Source: Clostridiales bacterium
GTDB lineage: Bacteria; Bacillota; Clostridia; Oscillospirales; Oscillospiraceae
Direction: 5' to 3'
DNA length: 9,739 bases
Assembly (NCBI GenBank): GCA_003525905.1
Contig: DQIA01000070.1
Location: forward strand, 1-9,739
The notes below the pieces were generated by a model. That model made no database searches. It worked only from the letters and a program-made list of their open reading frames with translations, and was not told the DNA's origin. Each line of letters begins with the position of its first letter. The first letter of the stretch is position 1. Of the stretch, positions 6,303-9,739 are shown in pieces. Made by a program: the position numbers and the translations under genes.

Positions 6303-7048
6303 CCCTACAGGAATTTTTCGCGGAAAACGCGCGCGCTGCCATCGCGTTTTCGGGCGGCGTGGATTCGTCGTATCTGCTGTATGCTGCGGTGCAGTGCGGT
6401 GCAGACGTGCACGCTTACTTTGCCAAGACGGCGTTCCAGCCGCAGTTTGAGCTGGACGACGCGCGGCGGTTGGCCGAGAGCGTCGGTGCGAAGCTGACCG
6501 TGCTGGAGCTGGATGCCCTGTCCTCCGAGGATGTGGCGCGCAATCCTGCAAACCGCTGCTACTACTGCAAGCAAAATATTTTCGGAAATCTGAAGCGCGC
6601 GGCAGCCGAGGACGGGTTCACGCTCATCCTCGACGGCACGAATGCCTCGGACGACGCCGGGGACCGCCCCGGTATGCGCGCCCTGCGCGAGATGGACGTC
6701 CGCTCGCCTCTGCGCGAATGCGGCCTGACGAAGGCGGAAATTCGCCGTCTGTCGCACGAGGCCGGGCTGTTCACCTGGGACAAGCCCGCCTATGCCTGCC
6801 TTGCCACGCGCGTCCCCACCGGCACGCGCATCACGCCGGAGCTGCTGGCCGCCACGGAGCGCGCCGAGGGCTGGCTGTTCTCGCAGGGCTACACGGACTT
6901 CCGCGTCCGCCTGCTGGACGGCTGCGCCCGCCTGCAGTTCCCGGCAGATCAGCTTTCCCGGGCGCTGGCCCAGCACGACGAGATCGTCGCGGCCCTGAAG
7001 CCCGATTACCGGGCAGTTCTGCTCGATTTGGAGGCACGCCATGCATAA
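6299..7048 (+). CDS. larE: LarE, ATP-dependent sacrificial sulfur transferase of NPN cofactor synthesis
   Basis: A 249-residue PP-loop ATP pyrophosphatase. In the known pathway LarE adenylates the two carboxylates of pyridinium-3,5-biscarboxylate mononucleotide and converts them to thiocarboxylates, making the sulfur ligands of the nickel-pincer cofactor. The PP-loop SGGVDSS is at 18-24. Family-like segments are NRCYYCKQNIF (86-96), LDGTNASDD (111-119), and WDKPAYACLATRVPTGTRI (160-178), whose Cys167 sits in the region of the sacrificial cysteine of Lactiplantibacillus LarE. With Cys87 and Cys90 it makes three cysteines, as in forms reported to hold an Fe-S cluster. The start at 6299 follows GGAAGGAG and overlaps the helicase stop by 4 nt; a longer in-frame start at 6269 is not supported. 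larB starts inside its last codons. Confidence 0.93.
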   Translation: MTLQEFFAENARAAIAFSGGVDSSYLLYAAVQCGADVHAYFAKTAFQPQFELDDARRLAESVGAKLTVLELDALSSEDVARNPANRCYYCKQNIFGNLKRAAAEDGFTLILDGTNASDDAGDRPGMRALREMDVRSPLRECGLTKAEIRRLSHEAGLFTWDKPAYACLATRVPTGTRITPELLAATERAEGWLFSQGYTDFRVRLLDGCARLQFPADQLSRALAQHDEIVAALKPDYRAVLLDLEARHA

Positions 7049-7796
7049 TTCTCTCACCGCCCTGCTCACGCAGGTGCGCGACGGAAGCATCTCCGTCGCG
7101 GACGCGGCCCTGCAGCTGCGCGAGGCTCCGTTTGAGGACCTCGGCTATGCGCGCGTCGACCATCACCGCCGTCTGCGGCAGGGCGCGGCCGAGGTCATCT
7201 ACGGCGCGGGCAAAACGCCGGAGCAGATCGCTGGCATCGTCGATTCCCTGCAGCGCAGCGGGCAGAAGACCGTGCTCATCACGCGCATGAAGCCGGAGGC
7301 CGCAGCCTATCTGCAGGAGCGCGCAGCGCTCACCTATGACGCAGCCTCTCGTATCGGCATCGTCGGGCCGCTGCCGGAGCCGGACGGCGACGGGAAGATC
7401 GTCGTCGCGACCGGCGGTACGAGCGACATTCCCGTCGCCGAGGAGGCAGCGCTCACAGCCGAGGTGCTCGGAAACCGCGTCGTGCGGCTGTATGACGTCG
7501 GCGTAGCCGGGCTGCACCGTCTGCTCGCCAGTCTGGACGAGCTGATGGGTGCGCGCGCCATCATCGCCATCGCCGGGATGGAGGGCGCGCTTGCCAGCGT
7601 CATCGGCGGACTGGTCGACTGCCCCGTCATTGCCGTGCCGACGAGCGTTGGCTATGGTGCGTCGTTCGGCGGTGTTGCCGCGCTGCTTTCCATGCTGAAT
7701 TCCTGCGCCAGCGGCGTTTCCGTCGTGAACATCGACAACGGCTTCGGCGCGGGCTATCTTGCCAGCATGATCAATCATATGGGGGCCAAACCATGA
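7041..7796 (+). CDS. larB: LarB, pyridinium-3,5-biscarboxylate mononucleotide synthase
   Basis: A 251-residue protein whose C-terminal half is related to PurE (AIR carboxylase). LarB carboxylates nicotinic acid adenine dinucleotide at C5 and cleaves its phosphoanhydride, giving the biscarboxylate mononucleotide that LarE uses. Motifs: DLGYARVDHHRRLRQGAAEV (33-52), ATGGTSDIPVAEEA (123-136), YDVGVAGLHRLL (151-162), GMEGALASVIGGL (179-191) and VPTSVGYG (199-206). Cys222 in NSCASG matches by position the cysteine that bonds covalently to the substrate in Lactiplantibacillus LarB (Cys221). The start has GGAGG 6 nt upstream and overlaps the end of larE by 8 nt. The stop overlaps the larC start by ATGA. 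Length and motifs are complete. Confidence 0.95.
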   Translation: MHNSLTALLTQVRDGSISVADAALQLREAPFEDLGYARVDHHRRLRQGAAEVIYGAGKTPEQIAGIVDSLQRSGQKTVLITRMKPEAAAYLQERAALTYDAASRIGIVGPLPEPDGDGKIVVATGGTSDIPVAEEAALTAEVLGNRVVRLYDVGVAGLHRLLASLDELMGARAIIAIAGMEGALASVIGGLVDCPVIAVPTSVGYGASFGGVAALLSMLNSCASGVSVVNIDNGFGAGYLASMINHMGAKP

Positions 7797-9025
7797 AAAC
7801 ACTGTATCTTGACTGCGGCATGGGCGCCGCGGGCGATATGCTCACGGCGGCGCTGCTCGAGCTGCTGCCGGAGCCGAAGGCATTTCTGCAGGAGCTCAAT
7901 GCGCTGGGCATCCCCGGCGTTGTCACCACGGCCGTGCGCACCGAAAAGTGCGGCATCTGCGGCACGCAGCTCTCCGTGACCGTGAACGGCGCGGAGGAGG
8001 AGAGTGAGGACGTCCCGCTGGCGCACACACATGCATGCAGTCATGTTCACGAGCATGACCATGAGCATGAACATGCCCATGAACACCCTCATTCCCACAC
8101 CGGCATGGCGGACATCCGCGCGCGCATTGCGGCCCTGCCGGTCCCGCAGCGTGTGCGGGACAATATCCTCGCCGTCTATGGCCGTCTGGCCGCAGCAGAG
8201 AGCGAGGCCCACGGCAGGCCGGTCAACCAGATCCACTTCCACGAGGTCGGCACGATGGACGCGCTTGCGGACATCACGGCCGTGTGCCTGCTGCTTGAGC
8301 GGCTCGCGCCGGAGCAGATCATCGTCTCGCCCGTGCACGTCGGCAGCGGCCACGTCCGCTGCGCCCACGGCATTCTCCCCGTTCCCGCCCCGGCGACGGC
8401 CATTCTGCTGCGCGGCGTTCCTATTTACGGCGGGCACATCGCAGGCGAGCTGTGCACGCCGACCGGCGCTGCCCTGCTGACGCAGTTTGCCGCGCGCTTC
8501 GGCGATATGCCGCCCATGCGCGTAGAGCGCATCGGCTATGGCATGGGCCGCAAGGACTTCCCCGCCGCCAACTGCGTCCGCGCCCTGCTGGGCGAGACGG
8601 AGGACAGCGCGGAGGACGTGCTGGAGCTTGCCTGCAATCTGGATGACATGACGCCGGAGGCCATCGGCTTTGCGCTGGAGCGCCTGCTGGAGGCAGGGGC
8701 ACTCGACGCATGGACGACGCCCATCGGCATGAAAAAATCGCGCCCCGGCGTACTGCTGCGCGCACTGTGCCGCCCGGAAAAGCGGCAGGCTGTGCTGGAC
8801 GTATTCCTGCGCGACACGACAACGCTCGGCGTGCGGGAGCACCGCTGCAGCCGGACGGCGCTGCAGCGCAGCGTCAGCGAGACCGACAGCCCATGGGGGC
8901 CGGTCCGCTGCAAGCAGGCGGGCGGCTATGGCGTTTCCCGCAAAAAGTATGAATTCGACGATCTGGCACGCATCGCGCGCGAGACGGGCCTGAGCCTGCC
9001 GGAGCTGCTCGAGAAGCTGCCGTAG
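7793..9025 (+). CDS. larC: LarC, nickel-inserting cyclometallase of NPN cofactor synthesis
   Basis: A 410-residue nickel insertion protein. LarC uses CTP to place nickel into the bis-thiocarboxylate pincer nucleotide, the final step of the cofactor pathway. The N-terminus YLDCGMGAAGDMLTAALLEL (5-24) and QIHFHEVGTMDALADI (146-161), SPVHVGSGHVRCAHG (179-193), CTPTGAALL (221-229), ERIGYGMGRKDFP (245-257) and NLDDMTPEAIGFALERLL (282-299) are family features. A histidine-rich stretch with 12 histidines lies at 78-102. In Lactiplantibacillus plantarum the protein comes from larC1 and larC2 joined by ribosomal frameshifting; here both parts are one continuous frame. The start follows GGGGG (7781-7785) and overlaps larB by 4 nt. 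It is the last gene of the operon. No larA follows within the window. Confidence 0.95.
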   Translation: MKTLYLDCGMGAAGDMLTAALLELLPEPKAFLQELNALGIPGVVTTAVRTEKCGICGTQLSVTVNGAEEESEDVPLAHTHACSHVHEHDHEHEHAHEHPHSHTGMADIRARIAALPVPQRVRDNILAVYGRLAAAESEAHGRPVNQIHFHEVGTMDALADITAVCLLLERLAPEQIIVSPVHVGSGHVRCAHGILPVPAPATAILLRGVPIYGGHIAGELCTPTGAALLTQFAARFGDMPPMRVERIGYGMGRKDFPAANCVRALLGETEDSAEDVLELACNLDDMTPEAIGFALERLLEAGALDAWTTPIGMKKSRPGVLLRALCRPEKRQAVLDVFLRDTTTLGVREHRCSRTALQRSVSETDSPWGPVRCKQAGGYGVSRKKYEFDDLARIARETGLSLPELLEKLP

Positions 9026-9106
9026 CCCGTTCGGAAGCCTGCAGCTCCTCCTGCACGGGGGATTTCTGCAGCGGCCGATCACACTTGTAATTTTCCTCCG
9101 GATATC

Positions 9107-9135
9107 TTGACACCGTCGGCGACGTATGCTATACT
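9107..9135 (+). promoter_or_regulatory. Strong extended -10 promoter upstream of the candidate small RNA
   Basis: A perfect -35 box TTGACA (9107-9112) and TATACT (9130-9135) are separated by 17 nt. TGC directly before the -10 box gives an extended -10 element. The predicted start is near 9142. This is the best promoter in the window. Confidence 0.85.
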
Positions 9136-9141
9136 TCCAAT

Positions 9142-9217
9142 ATAGCCGCTCTTGTGCAAACCGTCTGGGCTACCGCTTCGGTAGCCCAGCGACCGAAGCA
9201 CCTGGGCGGCTCTTTTT
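9142..9217 (+). ncRNA. Candidate structured small RNA with own promoter and terminator, family unknown
   Basis: Starting at the predicted transcription start, about 75 nt fold into one tight rod. P1 is AGCCGC (9144-9149) with GCGGCT (9206-9211). P2 is GTGC (9154-9157) with GCAC (9198-9201). P3 is an 11-bp stem, CTGGGCTACCG (9165-9175) with its complement (9179-9189), and a CTT loop. Between P2 and P3 lies a purine-rich internal loop with ACCG on both sides (AAACCGT and CGACCGAA). P1 is followed by CTTTTT (9212-9217), so the closing stem doubles as terminator. I compared it by eye with ZTP, c-di-GMP-I, small SRP RNA, 6S RNA and small ribozymes, and none fits. It could be a small regulatory RNA, a leader fragment of a lost gene, or part of a dispersed repeat. 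Confidence 0.55.
9206..9217 (+). terminator. Terminator at the 3' end of the candidate small RNA
   Basis: The 3' strand of P1, GCGGCT, pairs with 9144-9149 and is followed by CTTTTT. The stem is closed by the nested P2 and P3 helices, so the whole fold may act as the termination hairpin. Confidence 0.6.
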
Positions 9218-9355
9218 ATGCCTGTGTACAGCACGCCGCTGTCTCCGAGAGAAACCCTGCCTCCGTCCTCACTGCCCGGCCTGCAGAACGCGGCTCCCAA
9301 GCGCCGATTGAAATCGAAGCGGCCGCCCATTTAGATGGGTGTTCATAAAACAGTC

Positions 9356-9390
9356 AATGGAGCGTATCGATACAGATACGCTCCATTTTT
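9356..9390 (+). terminator. Perfect 13-bp hairpin terminator, possibly bidirectional
   Basis: AATGGAGCGTATC (9356-9368) and its exact complement (9375-9387) enclose a 6-nt loop and run into TTTTT on the plus strand. On the minus strand the stem is followed by GACTGTTTT, a weaker U-run. It may stop plus-strand read-through from larC or the small RNA, and minus-strand transcripts leaving the DUF559-type gene. Confidence 0.75.
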
Positions 9391-9422
9391 CACGTCAACA
9401 TACTATGTAATGGGGTACAGTC

Positions 9423-9470
9423 CCTTGGCTCTCCCTTTGGGAGAGCTGTCACCGCAGGTGACTGAGAGGG
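9423..9470. repeat. Double-hairpin dispersed repeat overlapping the DUF559-type gene end
   Basis: Two adjacent perfect hairpins: GCTCTCCC (9428-9435) with GGGAGAGC (9439-9446), loop TTT; and GTCACC (9448-9453) with GGTGAC (9457-9462), loop GCA. They are followed by TGAGAGGG. The layout GGCTCTCCC...GAGAGCTGTC...GACTGAGAGGG is familiar as a high-copy intergenic repeat in Faecalibacterium-like and other gut Clostridia. Copy number here is unknown. Confidence 0.7.
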
Positions 9471-9739
9471 CCCTGCAGCCTTTTTCGAATGATAAGATCA
9501 ATTTGTGCGCACACACCGCGAAAATCCTTGTCGATATCCCGGTTGGAAAATCGCAGAATCTCCAGCCCAAGAGACATCAGGAATTGAGAACGTTCCGCAT
9601 CATAAGCAAGCCCCTGAGGTTCATAATGCTGAGAGCCATCCAATTCAATGACCAGTCTGGCCGAAGCACAGTAAAAGTCCACGATGAATCTGCCGATAAT
9701 CCGCTGTTTGTAAATTTTTACTGGATATCTGCGGAGAAA
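9449..9739 (-). CDS. DUF559-type endonuclease-domain protein, 5' end beyond the window
   Basis: The frame is open from the window edge to a TGA at 9449-9451, giving 96 residues; the true start lies outside. It matches the DUF559 family, small proteins with a PD-(D/E)XK or very-short-patch-repair-like nuclease fold, whose cellular role is mostly unknown. Visible family features, in order, are KIYKQRIIGRFIVDFYC, then VIELDGSQH, with the acidic residues D and E expected at the nuclease site, then a D-x-x-R pair (YDAERSQFL), and ILRFSNRDID. A GTG at 9682 could be mistaken for the start, but family sequence clearly continues upstream of it. The last residues, GPLSHLR, and the stop codon are encoded by the dispersed double-hairpin repeat. 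The gene is AT-richer than the lar operon, which may hint at transfer. Family call is firm, function is not. Confidence 0.82.
   Translation of the reverse strand, partial: FLRRYPVKIYKQRIIGRFIVDFYCASARLVIELDGSQHYEPQGLAYDAERSQFLMSLGLEILRFSNRDIDKDFRGVCAQIDLIIRKRLQGPLSHLR

Larger units (their letters stand above)
9026..9448. other. 423-nt region without a confident protein gene
   Basis: Between larC and the DUF559-type gene lie a weak possible larC terminator (CCCGT at 9026-9030 with ACGGG at 9055-9059, no good T-run), a strong plus-strand promoter, a compact RNA with its own terminator, and a second hairpin terminator. A 38-codon frame (9218-9334) begins right after the first T-tract but has no ribosome binding site, so I do not call it. 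Confidence 0.6.

Noticed and set aside
8024..8098. CRISPR or tandem-repeat array at the repeating cat/gag triplets
   Set aside because: The pattern is the codon signature of the histidine-rich stretch of LarC in frame, not spaced DNA repeats.
7775..9082. Minus-strand open frame (435 codons) opposite larC
   Set aside because: No family resemblance, composition typical of GC-driven antisense frames, and larC is certain on the other strand.
9142..9217. ZTP (pfl) or c-di-GMP-I riboswitch
   Set aside because: ACCTGGGCGG and GCAAACC are superficially similar, but the conserved 5' core of ZTP and the GACGCAAAGCC segment of c-di-GMP-I are missing, and no gene follows.
9079..9330. 83-codon minus-strand frame (MGGRFDFNRR...) covering the small RNA
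   Set aside because: It overlaps the strong plus-strand promoter and hairpins and has no ribosome binding site or known domain.
9218..9334. 38-codon plus-strand frame (MPVYSTPLS...)
   Set aside because: The ATG directly follows the small RNA T-tract, has no Shine-Dalgarno site and no recognisable family.

Overview
The window looks like chromosomal DNA from a GC-rich member of the Clostridia, most likely in or near the Oscillospiraceae/Ruminococcaceae (inference). The support is high GC in nearly every gene, AGGAGG-type ribosome binding sites, TTGACA/TATAAT-type promoters, a SpoVB-type flippase and several short palindromic repeats of the kind scattered through gut clostridial genomes. No rRNA, tRNA, CRISPR array, transposase or prophage gene was seen.

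Left half, minus strand (about 30 to 4015): a promoter at about 4020-4050 drives rsmE (16S rRNA U1498 methyltransferase) and a cysteine-rich flavodoxin-fold protein 20 nt behind it. A 365-nt gap with three palindromic elements follows, then a 517-residue SpoVB/MATE-type flippase. A consensus promoter inside the 3' end of the flippase gene drives a DNA-deoxyinosine (hypoxanthine) glycosylase that ends at a clear hairpin terminator.

Right half, plus strand (about 4068 to 9025): a divergent promoter starts a tightly packed, overlapping four-gene operon: a PcrA/UvrD-family helicase, then larE, larB and larC, the three enzymes that build the nickel-pincer nucleotide (NPN) cofactor of lactate racemase and its relatives. 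The apo-enzyme (a LarA homologue) is not in the window. LarC is one uninterrupted frame and carries a histidine-rich, probably nickel-binding, segment.

Right edge (9026 to 9739): this holds a strong extended -10 promoter followed at once by a compact RNA fold of about 75 nt with its own terminator, which is a candidate small RNA I cannot assign to a family. A second strong hairpin terminator, a double-hairpin repeat, and the 3' part of a minus-strand DUF559-type endonuclease-like gene follow. The stop codon and last residues of that gene lie inside the repeat.

The best candidates for something undescribed are the stand-alone RNA at about 9142-9217, and a palindromic element at 3934-4014 whose arm is also found in the leader of the glycosylase gene, in both places just behind a promoter.
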